64,000 bases of DNA from Isoetes taiwanensis (taxonomy: Eukaryota; Streptophyta; Lycopodiopsida; Isoetales; Isoetaceae). The stretch is taken from contig JAJEKV010000091.1 in assembly GCA_021234155.1 (NCBI GenBank), positions 1,435,501 to 1,499,500 of the forward strand, read 5' to 3'. This document shows positions 42,480 through 53,780 of this stretch, piece after piece. The translations under genes were made by a program, and so were the position numbers. The notes beneath the pieces are model-generated. The model had not been told where the DNA came from. It ran no database searches and worked only from the letters and a program-made list of their open reading frames with translations. How positions within the stretch are numbered: the first letter of the stretch is position 1; each line of letters begins with the position of its first letter.

Positions 42480-42790
42480 ACGTGAATAGGATAGGATAGG
42501 ATAGGATGGGATGGTCATTATCGTCCACGGAGACCAATCGGCCTATGGGACCCAATGAAGGAGCACAATAGATTTATTATTGTCGGGGTTGACCCCCGTC
42601 CCCCCACCTCCCTCCCTACGGCCAAGCCCCAACGGGTTTCAAGGAAAACCATGGCAAGAATAAGAATGTTGTCAAACTGTACAAATATGTATCATAAAAT
42701 ATGTATATACATGTCAGGCATGCGTCTGAGGACATAGTTGTTCCTACATATCCATGACCTCCTAAAAGGTATAATCCCAGATCCGGACGT
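42480..42790 (-). mobile_element. LINE-A 3' fragment (copy A3)
   Basis: Begins on the minus-strand 3' side with five TATCC-type repeats (42485-42512), then GTCCACGGAGACCAATCGGC, the terminal sequence shared with LINE-A1 and A2. The inner hairpin GGTTTTCCTTGAAACC (42650-42635) is kept, but the outer stem is not clear. Farther in, RRSWICRNN-like sequence matches the C-terminus of LINE-A (LQEVMNTRTQ). Truncated at about 42790. Confidence 0.7.
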
Positions 42791-42989
42791 AAAGTTTAAA
42801 ACCCAAAGATGGTACTCATAAGTCACAATGCTATATCAAGAAAGAACATGAGAGATGACAAACCAAGCCAAAAGACCACGACCCAAACCCATAATGACAA
42901 CAAACTTTAGAACAAAGAGGCTCAACCATCATTGACTAAACACAATCAACCACTCAATGGCCTCAAGAGAAAAAAGAAAAGGGGAGGAG

Positions 42990-43245
42990 AGACCAAGTCG
43001 CATGTTGGTGATCCGGAGGTCGGGATAACCCTATACTTTTTTTTGTGATACGAGAAGCGAAGAATACCATGGACGGCCCGGATGCGTCGTGACACCGGAC
43101 GACCAAATTTATGCAGGGGCCCTCATGTGTGTCAGTATAGTAGAATAGAGGGGTCCCGGACGGATTCCGTCCTGAACTGGTGGAAATACCAAAGGTCGGT
43201 GTCTTCTTCTCTGGAATCCCCAAAACTAGACTATCCTGAGCCCCC
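42990..43245 (+). repeat. Second copy of the sequence at 2885-3095
   Basis: GTTGGTGATCCGGAGGTCGGGAT, ACCGGACGACCAAATTTATGCAGG, CCCGGACGGATTCCGTC and GACTATCCTGAGCCC match the right part of the minisatellite block in order. It directly precedes a LINE-A-type coding segment, so it may be the 5' region of that LINE. Confidence 0.7.
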
Positions 43246-43269
43246 ACTCATCCAACAAGCAACAAGCGG

Positions 43270-44060
43270 GCATGATCATTGACGTCCTCGGGGCTGTTGC
43301 ATAAAGATGTTTTGGGAGAAGCTGCCCCCGACGGACCTCGAGAGCCATGACCTTCCTCGTAATCGGTGGTTTGATGTTAAGTGCAAGGAACACAAATGCT
43401 GGCTCTACCAAGTCGCAGATCCTGCTCTACTCTCGGACACGGTCAGGCAATACCGCACTTTCCTTAAGGCTAGAAAGGCCAGGTATATTGCGGCCCATCA
43501 ATAGGAAACGATTTTCCTCCTGGAACGTCATCCTAAGACCTTCTGGCGAAGAGTGCTTGGGAGGTCAGTGCCGCCCACAGGAAACATCACCCCCGAGCAA
43601 TGGGGCAATACCTACAACAGCTCTACAATCATGAGGGTGCACGGGCAACATTACCTTCACAAAGAAGGGGCCCGGGCCACCGGAAATCACAGAGGCGAGG
43701 TAGCGCAGGGCTGCAAGTTGTTCAGCCAATGGAAAGTGCCGTAACTCCGACGGCATGCTTTGAGTTACTCAAGTGGGCAGGAGCATCCATGGCACTGGTA
43801 TTAACTGCCATGTTCAACAAAGCATTGGGGGAAGGTCTCCCCCCACCTCCCAAAGAGGAGCACTAATAGGGTTGTTCTAATCTATTAGCGGGAGGCCCAA
43901 GACCGCCCAACCAATTACGGACCATCATGATCACTCAAGATTTGCAAAGCTCCTCGCCGGGATCCTCGAGCAGCAGTCGACAAGATGGGCAGAGGCAGCA
44001 GAGGTGCGGGCACTCACGCCGGCAGGATTCAGACCGAGGCACTCAACCATTGATCATATC
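43270..44060 (+). mobile_element. LINE-A-type internal fragment (copy A5)
   Basis: Frames read MFWEKLPPTDLESHDLP, DTVRQYRTFLKARKARYIA, HPKTFWRRVLGRSVPP, ELLKWAGASMALVLTAMFNK, and finally AGFRPRHSTIDHI-like sequence ending at 44060. The same blocks occur in LINE-A1 at 13530-14260 (MLWERPP, AKLLKWAGPPM). EN and the YADD half are missing. At least six frame changes. Confidence 0.7.
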
Positions 44061-44289
44061 TGACAATAAAAATATATGAGCAATCACCAAATTCCAAACT
44101 TTTCTTTAAGGATGAAATGAACTTTAATTAACAATACTACATAAAGGCCGATATAGGAGAACACTCGCCCAAGTCAACATACTCGCATTAATAGCTCAAA
44201 TAGCATACAAACATACTTTTCATATCCCTTACGTGATGAATACACCTTGACTATCCACAACCTGAAGTGTCCTTTCCTAAATAGCAGAT
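44061..44289. other. Spacer between two LINE fragments
   Basis: AT-rich, no feature seen. The switch at 44060 from GC-rich LINE-A to AT-rich LINE-C coding marks the junction. Confidence 0.3.
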
Positions 44290-45545
44290 TTGACCTGTTC
44301 TTTCGAAATGGATGCTTGGCATGAAAAGTATAACCTACTGGATGAATGGATTAGGGCATGTTCACTAGCAGGAATCAGGTTAGACTCATATGTTCTTCAA
44401 TTAATGTTATATGCTGATAATGTGGTACTGTTAGCAAATAGAAAACAAGTGCTCCAAGCTCACCTAGATCATCTAAGGTTGTTTTGTAAGGCCAAACAAA
44501 TGGCAGTGAACATTGCAAAATCTAAAATCATGATCTTTGGCACGAGAGATAGGCCAACATTTTTCTATCAAGAACAAGAAATCGAGGTAATGGAGAGCTA
44601 TAAATATCTCGGCATTGACTTCTCTGCAAAGTACAATTGGAAAAAATGTGTAAAGAGGAGAGCTACAGGAGGGAAATCGACATTATACAGTATGCAAGCC
44701 AAATGTTCCAGAATATCCCTTCATTATTGGGCACTTAAGAAAAAGTTTTTTAAATCCTTGGTTCAACATGTGTTGTTTGTATAGAGTGCGTGTTTGGAGG
44801 CCGCCCAACTTTGCAAAGCTTTGGGGGCAGATTGAAACAGTCCAGAAACTGTTCATGCGAGAAGAATTGGGCATCAAAATCCAAATACCATATGATATAA
44901 TATTAGCAGAGGCAGGTATGTTCCGTTTGGAATTAGAAGCATTATATCAAACCATCAATTTTGTCAACGGGATCTGTGAGCAATCTCATGATCGCATGTC
45001 TCATCAAGCAATGATGGCTTCTGAGCAACAAGATTGGATGCATGATGTCATGGAAAGCCTCGTCGACGGAGGGTGCATACCAGCAATTGGCCAGATTGTA
45101 AAGCAGATGCTCGAGCACTCGTAGAAAGGCTAGCAATTGGGAGATTATGGCAGAACCCTGACAGCAGGATAAAACACTACAGCCTCAACATGAACTCAAT
45201 CCAAGAATATAAGCACCAAGGATACTTGCTGGCTGACATTTCGAGATCCATGAAACATATCATTGCCCGCTACCGGACAAGCTTGCACAGATTGAAAGTG
45301 GAAACGGGCAGATGGTATAAGATACCAATGGAGAAGCGGATCTGCAAATTGTGTGAAACTGGCAGTATTGAGGACGAAGACCATGTATTTGTTCACTGTC
45401 CAACATACAGTGATATCCGAACTAAATCTACTTTCCAGTTTTTTTAATTTTCAAGCATTGTTTTCATTACCGTGTTACGGTTTAGGACAGTATATTAGGA
45501 CGGTGGATGCACACCGTAACATATTGCTCAAGAGCAGATGTTAAC
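44290..45545 (+). mobile_element. LINE-C reverse-transcriptase fragment
   Basis: MDAWHEKYNLLDEWIRACS and LQLMLYADNVVLLANRKQVL (44398-44455) form the palm, with YADN in place of YADD. MAVNIAKSKIMIFG and YKYLGIDFSAKYNWKK follow. After a frameshift at 44770: FAKLWGQIETVQKLFMREEL. After another at 45120: RICKLCETGSIEDEDHVFVH followed by C, a CX2C...H...C C-terminal finger. The second catalytic Asp is changed to Asn, so it would be inactive even if joined. Confidence 0.85.
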
Positions 45546-45679
45546 ATGTACTGAGCACTCCATGGCCTTTTAGGGCCCCAAGAGAGCTAGATCAAATAAA
45601 TAATACCACAACTGAGGAATTAGAGTGGCAGGTTGTACCTCTGCATTACGAAAAATCATCATCCGCCGCCTCCAGAAAA

Positions 45680-46110
45680 GCCATAGCAGCCATGTGTTAC
45701 ACATGTCCTAACTTCTTTGCGCATGTCCACCCAGTAGTATTTATACCCTGAAGATCCTCTTGACTATGCAATAGTGTGGGATAATCCGTAGACCCATTTC
45801 CATACCCAAATCCCAAACTTTTTTGTTGCTTGCCTTTGAAATAATTCTCAAGTACGCTGAACCCCAATGCAAGAGATTCCAATTACACTCCGCCTATCTT
45901 GAATTCTCTTATCCACAATCAAGAACAATGACACGCTACCTCTATTCGGTTCCAGAGAGGCATGGAGATTGAGGTACAATTCTTAATGTCAAGTAAGTGT
46001 CTTCAGATTTTCACAAACCCTTTAAGAAAGGGTGAGGCATCCACATAAGGTGTAAATTTGTAGAAGAGGGTTCAAGGCTTACCACAAGGGTAACAATGAA
46101 GATTCATAAA
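45680..46110 (-). mobile_element. LINE-D fragment, copy 2
   Basis: The minus strand holds ESLALGFSVLENYFK (45880-45836), the counterpart of GSLALGIGTFEKYN in the 56.4-57.3 kb fragment. The stretch TGGAGATTGAGGTACAATTC (45964) also matches 56968. Truncated at both ends. Confidence 0.6.
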
Positions 46111-46129
46111 ATAATGAGAAGCAACTTTG

Positions 46130-46330
46130 GCCCTTTTTCCACATCCGTCTTATTTTATGACTGTCATATTTTTATAAGACACCATTTTGAGTTCCATGTC
46201 ATATATAGGACATGTCTTAAAAAAATTAGTTTTCCACTAGTTTAATATAAGACTGTATTATTCATATAACAAGTGTCTTATATTCGTACTTTTCCACTAT
46301 GCAGAATAACACATCTTGTATTATTATGAA
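46130..46330. repeat. Cluster of ATAAGAC/GTCTTAT motifs
   Basis: GTCTTAT or its complement occurs at about 46147, 46175, 46213 (GTCTTA), 46249 and 46275, in both orientations. The cluster lies just past the 3' end of the Harbinger transposase remnant. Such clusters are typical of subterminal transposase-binding sites. Confidence 0.5.
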
Positions 46331-46388
46331 GATAATTATAAGCCATAAAAAGCATGAACTACTCATAAAAAACATTTTTAAATGTCAT

Positions 46389-47650
46389 CTATCTCCATGA
46401 ACAACAAGTACTATATAGAGCCCTCGCCAAAGCATCCCTTCTTGTAGTGTCTTCTAGAACTAGCTCTTCAATATTTTTCCCATTTCTATTTTCCTCTCCA
46501 TTCTCATCAGCTTCCTCAGCATTCTCATTTTGGTGTGCACTTACTACACCTAATTCACATAAAGCCTCCCTTCCACTCGCCTCATTTCCGTCTAACTCCA
46601 TGGCTGCTTCAGTGACCCAATTCTCATCAAATGCTTCATTATGTATAATGCACAATTGTGCATCACCAAGCAAGCAACTACAACCATTGGCACATGCTTA
46701 AGATGTGTCTTTGTCTTCTTCAATAATATACACAAAATCGTTTTCAGTATGCCAAAGGCCCATTCCACATACATTCTAGTGCTCGATTGGATGAAATTCC
46801 AATGTTTTTCATGATCCTTAAATCTAGTACCTTTGTTAATAAATGGGGTCAACAACCAAAGCCTTGGAGTATATGCACCATCACCAAGCAAACAATAATT
46901 TTTTATTTTTCTAGACTCAAATTTAGTGCAATCCGTTGTTCGTTCTGTTAGAGCCCAATCATGCATGCTCCCAGCCCATCCAATGTCATAGTCCCATATC
47001 AAACATCTCGAATCCACAATGGTGTGCAGAAGTATCGAATGGAATCCTTTCCTATTGTAATAGTCTACATCATGGTCGGGCTTGGAGATGTGATAGGAAT
47101 ATGACTACCATCTACCACCCCAATACATTCTAATACCATGTTTTGCCTCATATGCAATAGCAAACTCTTTGCATTGATTTTCGCCACAATGCAATCCACA
47201 ATGCGCTTCATCATTTTAGCTTGATAGCTCGACTAAATTTTCGCAACATATCTATGAACATTTGTGGTGCCAACTCCGTAGAGTTCTGCTACATAATAAT
47301 CTAGTGTTGACCCAGTAACCAGGCGTGTCAGTGCAATGGCAACCTTTTTTCGCACTTGTATTGCCATTCACATGCTGGTATCTTTTTTCAATAATAGTGG
47401 ATGCAAAACATTACAAACCCATTGAAAGGTTGTCTAGACACTCTCATTCTTTGACGAAACATGGCTCATTGATAATATGTTCTCATAGAAGCCCTCGACC
47501 TGCTTATGCACCCGACAAATAGGCTTTGCCCTCCCCATGGAGGAGGGCATATAGCTCACCAACTCAATCTTTTTCATACACACTTTCATCTAACTTGCTG
47601 ACGGACATGCATCACTAGGCCTCAATAATTCAAGCATGATGAAAACATGA
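46389..47650 (-). pseudogene. PIF/Harbinger-type transposase remnant
   Basis: Reading minus: HVSSKNESV, TTFQWVCNVLHPLLLKKDTS, VRKKVAIALTRLVTGST, YGVGTTNVHRYVAK (helix-turn-helix), CIGVVDGSHIPITSPS (first catalytic Asp), ITIGKDSIRYFCTPLW, DYDIGWAGSMHDW (second), YCLLGDGAYTPRLWLLTPF (an Asp in GD), and RMYVEWAFGILKTILCIL (Glu block). This is the DDE_Tnp_4 order. The 141-codon frame 47017-46592 is open; upstream has stops at about 47071, 47235, 47375 and 47430. Inactive. Confidence 0.85.
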
Positions 47651-48039
47651 AGTGCTTGACATGCCTTCAACAAAAAAAAAAAAACTAGCAAAAGACACAC
47701 CAGAAGGTTGTGGTATAGGCAAAGGAAGGTTGTGGTATAGGCAAAGTCAAACAAGTAGTCAAACTTGTTAGGGAGCTATGTTTTGTGGTACAGACAAAGC
47801 CAAACTTTTTAGGGAGCTATGTTTTGTTGTCTGGTATGGTGATAAAATTCATCTTTTTCCAAACTTGTTGGAGATTGCTTCTTTAGTGTTATAAACTTCA
47901 TCTTGCTTGTACAATATGACATATTGTAAAGCGGCAACATTTAAGTATACATCACTAAAGAGTACATCTTTTTGTGGTCTTTGAAAGATGTTAAATTACG
48001 TTATTTGCACTTCTAGGATTACTGTATAGTTGTTTTAGT
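47651..48039. other. Unassigned spacer with GGTTGTGGTATAGGCAAAG tandem pair
   Basis: The string occurs twice in tandem at about 47707 and 47728. No gene seen. It may be the 5' part of the Harbinger element. Confidence 0.3.
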
Positions 48040-48125
48040 TTGTAAGGTTTGTGTTCATGCTTAAAAGTTCTTGTTTCTAAGAGATATACAACAATAGAGC
48101 TAGGTGGTTTTCCAATGTTTCTTAG

Positions 48126-48512
48126 TAGAATAGAATATGATTTTATCGTCCACGGAGACCAACTGGCCTATGGGACCCAAGTACAAAGAGAGAGCAGCAG
48201 GCGCATTACTACCAGGATTAAAAAACCCCCGCCCCGAAGGGTTTTCGGGGGAAAAACCTTAGTAGCAATAAGGATGCTGACATACTGCACAGTTATATAC
48301 ATAATCACAAGCACAGCTGAGGTTAATGTCGGACAGGGGGGCATAACTGAGTCCGCGTATTCATTACCTCCTGGAGGTACGATCCCAACAAGCCTACAGA
48401 GGCCGTGCTCAGTAGCTCATGCAGGGCCTGATGGGGCACAACTAACCGAGCATACCGAGCCCGGATATGCTCGTACGCCGGACAAGCCTGGAGGGCGTGA
48501 CTTTCATCCTCA
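48126..48512 (-). mobile_element. LINE-A 3' fragment (copy A2), 5' truncated
   Basis: Minus-strand order: CTLEDESHALQACPAYEHIR, ARLVVPHQALHELLS, VMNTRTQLCPPVRH and stop (48323), the 3' stem-loop (48269-48205), GTCCACGGAGACC-type end and an AGAAT tail at 48126-48136. The C-terminal frame is open, making this the best-preserved C-terminus of the family. The boundaries are fixed by the empty paralogue at 48712-48735. Confidence 0.9.
48205..48269 (-). other. 3' stem-loop of LINE-A (copy A2)
   Basis: ATTGCTACTAAGG (48269-48257) pairs with CCTGGTAGTAAT (48216-48205). The inner part carries longer C and G runs than A1 (CCCCCG with CGGGG), which again pair with each other. Confidence 0.7.
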
Positions 48513-48579
48513 AGGGTGCAAACATTCAAGATTTAATTGATCTTCCAAAAAGAACCAAAGTGCTGCTGACAAGATCCCA

Positions 48580-49000
48580 ATGGAACTAAACACAAGATAT
48601 CTACCCAGAATAAATCCATATATGGAGTTTGTGTTCATGCTTAAAAGTTCTTGTTTCCAACACATATATCCCAATAGAGCTAAGTGGTTCAAAGCCGACG
48701 CATTTCCAATGTTTCTTAATACTAGGGTGCAAACATTCGATTGTCACATTTTTCCATCCTCTGCATATGCCTCACTTAAAAAATTCCAAGAAAGTGCAGT
48801 ATACCTTTACATGTTTGTTGCAAAAGTTGATGAGCAATTGCCGGGGCATGAGCAGAGTTCCATCAAACTCCATTTTATCAAACTCCATTTCATGCAGACT
48901 GCTTGGCATCCAGTATATGTGGCAATTATGGAATGAGCAGCAATTATTAAATTCCATCAAACTCTTGCATTTTATGAATACCTGTTTAGCATCCAATATA
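48580..49000 (+). other. Unrecognised open frame of 118 codons
   Basis: The frame from 48580 reads MELNTRYLPRINPYMEF, SSAYASLKKFQESAVYLYMF and VAKVDEQLPGHEQSS. It overlaps the duplicated unit, and no family is recognised. It may be the 3' region of the minus-strand fibronectin-type gene. Confidence 0.2.
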
Positions 49001-49999
49001 TATGCCAGTTCTGTTAGAACTCTTCTGGTGCAAGATTGGTTATAAAAAGGCCAAAAACAAAAGCTGTATGTATCAAAAGATTGTCCTCATTTGCAACCTC
49101 ATTTGCATAGTAACCTCATTTATCCTGTAGAATAAAAGTCAAATGATCAGTCATGTTTGAAACAAAGTCTAAGCAGGATTGGAGCTCAAATCCTTACCTT
49201 TAAGAGCTTTGGCCGTAAAGGCATTTCTTCTTATCAATATGTAGGAAAATATCATATGTCTGCATTTGCGATGTCAAAATATTGCACGGCAAGAATGGTT
49301 TGCCATGCTACCAGATGCCCCATTTTGGTAACAGATCTTATACACAACAATAGCCCAAAGACTTTCCTGCCATAGCATGGTAGATTAAGTCAGCAATATA
49401 TGTTATGTCTTTGCATAAACGCTCCAGCTCCTTAGATATCTAATTGATAAAATGACAGTCATTGAAACGATTCAAAGAAGCAGTAGGAGGGCTTTCCTAT
49501 GGAATGATATAATACTTTTCCTAGTGCGACAGTCTGGACTGAACACCACCATCCTATTTTACAAGGTGTAGAAAACGTTCGAGCTTTGGAAATGATCAGA
49601 AACATGTCCTAAGACACCCCAAGAAATCTAAAGAATTTCGAGATCCTTCTACTGGATGAGGAAAAGATAGTACATGGGGAATGCTAGTTGGTTCTCAGAT
49701 TAATGGAGATGGTACGTTACCTGATAATTACCAGAAACATTTCCGATAAGATCTTCTATATCTTCCTTCACTATAAAAATGGCAAATCCTTTTGGCCTAC
49801 AATCTAGGAAACCATCAAGACTTTAAGATTCATATAAATCTTTCATTACATCAAGGTGAAATTTCCTCCTTGTTATAGAACTCTAATACTGGATAATCAT
49901 CATTTTTCTTTGCAGGTATGAATTATTCTGCGTTTTGGCATTTATCAGAATGGAAAAAACATAAAATAGAAGCAGGCTACAAAAAAATACAAACGGATA
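49001..49999. other. Unassigned; probable intron or 3' part of the FN3 gene
   Basis: No exon could be identified on either strand. The donor at 50008 requires at least one more downstream exon in this area or beyond. Confidence 0.3.
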
Positions 50000-50008
50000 A
50001 TCTCTAAC

Positions 50009-51039
50009 CTGACAATTGGTGCACCATTCTCAAATGCTGGCGCCGACCACTTTACTCGCATAACTGTTGGTGCGAGACAAATAAAGATTAGGAGGTTTGG
50101 AGCAGATGGTACCGTAGCCGCTGTCATTGCTAGCAGCTCTTTGTTGTGTGCAGAATAATCATGATGGTTGTGTGCAGTCACCCTAAGATGATATTGCATA
50201 AATTGTAAGGCATATCAAATGAAAACAGAACCTAAACCAACGTCCATATAAGTGAACCACAAGCCTACAGCTACCGAAGTATTGAACTGCAGGGACACTT
50301 CGGGCAATCCCATCATAAATGGAGCTTTCCTTATAGAAAGCAAATTCAAATTTCCATCATCGGACTTAACAAAGGCCCTCAGTTCTATCAAGCATAACAT
50401 CCTTAATTGCGATGATCTCCATCTGTTCCCCAGATGGCATAGGTCTCTTCCATCATCATTCATGTACATATATGAGAAAATATGTCTCAGCTCCTTGTAA
50501 AACTACTAAAACATGGAACAAGCATGGAGAAAAAAAATGTACTACCTGTACGAAGGACCAATATATATCTGTTTCCATTGACAACCTGAATCTCCCTTCA
50601 TGCTTCCTCCTTTAGGTCTTCTCTTTGTAGAAGTGACACTATTTATATCAACATGATAATCTTCATTTTTTTTATTGCAGTCAGTCTCTATCTTCCATCT
50701 CAGTAAAGTAATCAACTTCAGAGCCATTATCCCTAACAGGGGGCTGAGAAAGAAGAGAAACGGAGTTAAAGTTAGGATTAAAATTAGAAGTCCACTTCTT
50801 GTTAGAAAACTAGAAACCCATTATGGTTCCTACAGAGATAAGGCTAGACATTATTGCACTAATGGGCTCAAATTTGGTTCCATGAAAGGTTTTTTAGATT
50901 TAAATACCTCCCACTCAAGCACAAGAGTATCAATGCTTGATGTTGCTAGTGTTGGAGGTGGAGGCGCATCTGGGGCAGATGAAGATGTCATTACCAGCAT
51001 TACCTTGCTAGGTTGGCTTGTGCCAATAGAATTTAGAGC
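50009..51039 (-). CDS. Fibronectin type III domain protein, internal exons
   Basis: Exon 50908-51039 (acceptor TTTGTGGACAG, donor GAG/GTATTT; 44 codons): ALNSIGTSQPSKVMLVMTS ends one FN3 module, then PDAPPPPTL..LEWE starts the next. Exon 50546-50743 (acceptor CTTTCTCAG, donor CAG/GTAGTA): PPVRDNGSEVDYFTEMED, then after a one-base shift WKQIYIGPSYR. Exon 50009-50182 (acceptor ATCTTAG, donor CAG/GTTAGA): VTAHNHHDYSAHNKELLAMT, then a third module start VKWSAPAFENGAPIV. Ala-x-Asn, W-E and NG are FN3 landmarks. Such chains serve in binding between proteins. The frameshift near 50680 and a missing mid-module exon leave its function doubtful. Confidence 0.65.
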
Positions 51040-52575
51040 CTGTCCACAAAGCCAAATATAAATTAATATTTTTTCCAACTGTGCTTGTTCAAAAATGGTG
51101 TAAAAGAGATAATATTAGTTTATCGCAATGGCTGAATTTGAAGGTTATTGGATCATTCCAATGGATGAATTTGTAGCTTTTTTAGTTTCTTCTTCCACTT
51201 AAAAAGGAGTTCGAGAATCAAGAATGCGTATGAAAAGTTAAGAAATAATAAATGAATGTTAAAGCAGATGAATGGCAAGTTTTTCCTTCATTTTCCCTAG
51301 TCCAATTGGGAAAGAACTGCTTTTTCCATCATATAACACCGAGCTATGATATGCCAATTCTTTTTATCCGCACACACAAGGCTGAATAAACTGGGAAACA
51401 GTAACTAAACTTAAGAAATTTGTAGAACTATGAAACGGCTTCTTTCAAGAACTTTCGCGATGTCGTTTGGCAACATTTTCCTACTTAGTTATCTCGTGAT
51501 AGTGCCGCAGTTTAAGCCTTTCATATAGCACCGGACTTTCTTCGCGACATAGAATCGTGAACCCTCCTCTATGGCCTTGATAGATCATGGGCCTTCAAAT
51601 AAAAACAAGTATTCCAATGTACTTAATTAAAATTTTTGATCATTAAATCAAGCGCCATTTGATCTCCATACCGATCATCGATTGACAAGAAGAATAAGCC
51701 GAGAAGACTCGAGGATGACTCGAGCACGCAATCTTGTCCGACTTTTTCTTCCAAAGCCGCCTTCTCCGATCCATGTTCTTTCAAGGAACTTAGCAAGGGG
51801 CTTCGTGCCTTCAAATTTGCACTTTGATGCACTACCGTAGGGCATGTTTTGAATCACCATTATGCAAAACTAAAACCCTTATCAAAGATCAAGGACAACA
51901 TCACACCGCCATTGCCGCCGCTACTATACACCTAAAGTCCTAAGAAGAGGACTTTTTTTTTTTGCCTTAATCACAGACAAAAGAGGCCCATCAAAATAAA
52001 TTTCGATAGCTATTTAAGAATCATGGCCATGACAAACGACCCGAGCGAGAGACGCCTGGGAAAGACAGGACGCGAAGCCGAGAAAAATCATCTAACCTGT
52101 GGTATCTCTTAAATTACATGGAATTTTGTAAGCCCTAGGATTAAAATCGAACGGTTTAGAATATAACACGTCAACTCCATGTCATAAATACTGATATGGA
52201 CATGCAACGTGGATAGGCTAGAATTTCAAGAAAGGCTGTAGGCCCGGTAGGGCTGGTGTGCTAAAAAAAAAAGAAAACATGAAGTGCTTGGCAAATTAAG
52301 ACCCTGCCGCATAGTGGGATCCATGACAATAGATGTGACCTAAGCATTGAAGTAAATGATAAAAAATGGTAAGTGCATGGATTGGAAACAAAACATTAAA
52401 AATTTACAAGTGGAAGACTAGTTTGACAATTAAACAATTACTTCATTAGAAATAGAACAACGGGAAGACTAATTAAATCAATGGAAAACAATTACTTCAT
52501 TAGAAGTAAAATAAGCAAAAAACATAATTCGACTAGTTTGACTTATTTGACAAGTGGAAGACTACTTTAAATTGG
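51040..52575. other. Unassigned DNA; weak minus-strand frame at 51623-51860
   Basis: Two overlapping minus-strand frames (SEKAALEEKVGQDCVLES; LAKFLERTWIGEGGFGRKSR) look protein-like but match nothing I know. The rest holds no recognised feature and may be an intron of the FN3 gene. Confidence 0.25.
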
Positions 52576-52931
52576 CTATTTTTGCAGTTTCTCAAAAAGG
52601 CCTTGAAGACTTTGAGATATCCCCATCAACATGTTCAATTTTTCCTTCTCAAGAGCAAAGTTATCATCTTGGGCCGTTTCACTTATTTCGGTCATTCTTT
52701 TGATAGCCAAAGCAACCTCAGACGCTGCATCTTTTAATTTTTTTTTTTTGGATTCATGGTTTTCTTCTCATCAGGTGTCATCCTCTTTTCCCCATCTTCT
52801 TTGTCAATAGATGTCTTACAACTCTCCACTCCTTCTGTCTCAACGTCATCTTCCTTCTCCGTATTTTTTGGTGTAGGTGTATTAGCATCTATAGCAATCG
52901 CCATGAGCATATGTAAGTACAATTTCGCCAA
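52576..52931 (-). pseudogene. Coding remnant split at an A10 run (helical C-terminus)
   Basis: The first frame (52931-52734) reads MAKLYLHMLMAIAIDANTPT, an acidic linker and MTPDEKKTMNPKKK. At a run of ten A (52739-52748 region) the sense passes to the next frame: KLKDAASEVALAIKRMTEIS, ALEKEKLNMLMGISQSLQGL, ending at TAG 52576. The tail is a long amphipathic helix of the kind that ends transposon-associated Myb-like or NAM-associated proteins. I cannot name the family. Confidence 0.45.
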
Positions 52932-53512
52932 ATACGTAAAGGGGAGGGGATGGGGTCTTATAGAAGGCCTAGTATAGAAGTAATATTCTATGGAATATCA
53001 TATAATATTTTATATAAATGGTCTGCATTGTTTCAATTTGTTGGGGGTTTATGACACTTTTGACAGCTTGTTTGGGATTTTTTTTCCTTGCGATAAGTGA
53101 AAGGAACTGCATTTTCTCGGGGTGACAAAAGGGCTGGTCGTGGACAAGGGCAAAGTAAGGTGGACATGGCCAACAAAATAAACACAAAATTACCAATGTG
53201 CAAATAAGAAGCGGAAGAAATAAAAAATTCGAGAAAAACGATAATCGGGCCTTCACCATCTTCACTTCATCCTTCTCACCATCGGGCGCAGCCCCAAGTA
53301 ATGCTACTCTGAGCATACGAAAAGCATGCTACAATTGACAATATGACACAAGAAGATTGTCTATATGAAATTCTCAAAACATCGGAGAGGATGCAAAAAT
53401 GCTATGCTTAACAAGCATTGATGTGCCAGACAAGAGCTTTAGGCAAGGATGAATATTAATGGCAAGCTTGGGTATGTGTCTAGAAATGGTTCCATGGATT
53501 TGGCTGCCAACA

Positions 53513-53536
53513 TTTTTTTTTTTTTTTTTTTTTTTT
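53513..53536 (+). repeat. T24 homopolymer
   Basis: Twenty-four T in a row; could be the inverted poly-A of a retrotransposed sequence lying to the left (minus strand), but none was recognised. Confidence 0.9.
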
Positions 53537-53691
53537 AAGAAGCGTGAAATTATAGGATTTTAGAAGGCAAACACGTTTTCTTCACAGAGGCCATCTGCAG
53601 AGATCCATCATAGGATTCTGGATAAGAACAAAAAACTGGAGGTAAATGTTCAGAGCCAACATTATTACCCCCAAGAATAGTAGGATGAGAA

Positions 53692-53780
53692 AACCGCATT
53701 GGGGAGGGGGTTTCCTGAAATAAACCTTTGGCAACCGCACCAGGGGGTTTATTTCAAGAAACCCCCGAACCAATGCGATT
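53692..53780. repeat. Inverted repeat, 35-bp arms
   Basis: AACCGCATTGGGGAGGGGGT...CTGAAATAAACC (53692-53726) is complementary to 53746-53780 with about five mismatches. A 19-bp loop separates the arms. It resembles a small foldback element. Confidence 0.75.

Larger units (their letters stand above)
48040..48735 (+). repeat. 95-bp direct duplication, one copy split by LINE-A2
   Basis: GTTTGTGTTCATGCTTAAAA...CCAATGTTTCTTA is at 48047-48124 and 48624-48719. The following GGGTGCAAACATTC is at 48514 (after the LINE) and at 48725 (directly). The second copy is the empty site. Confidence 0.85.

Noticed and set aside
44290-44784. Active LINE-C reverse transcriptase
   Set aside because: The catalytic motif reads YADN, and frameshifts follow at about 44770 and 45120.
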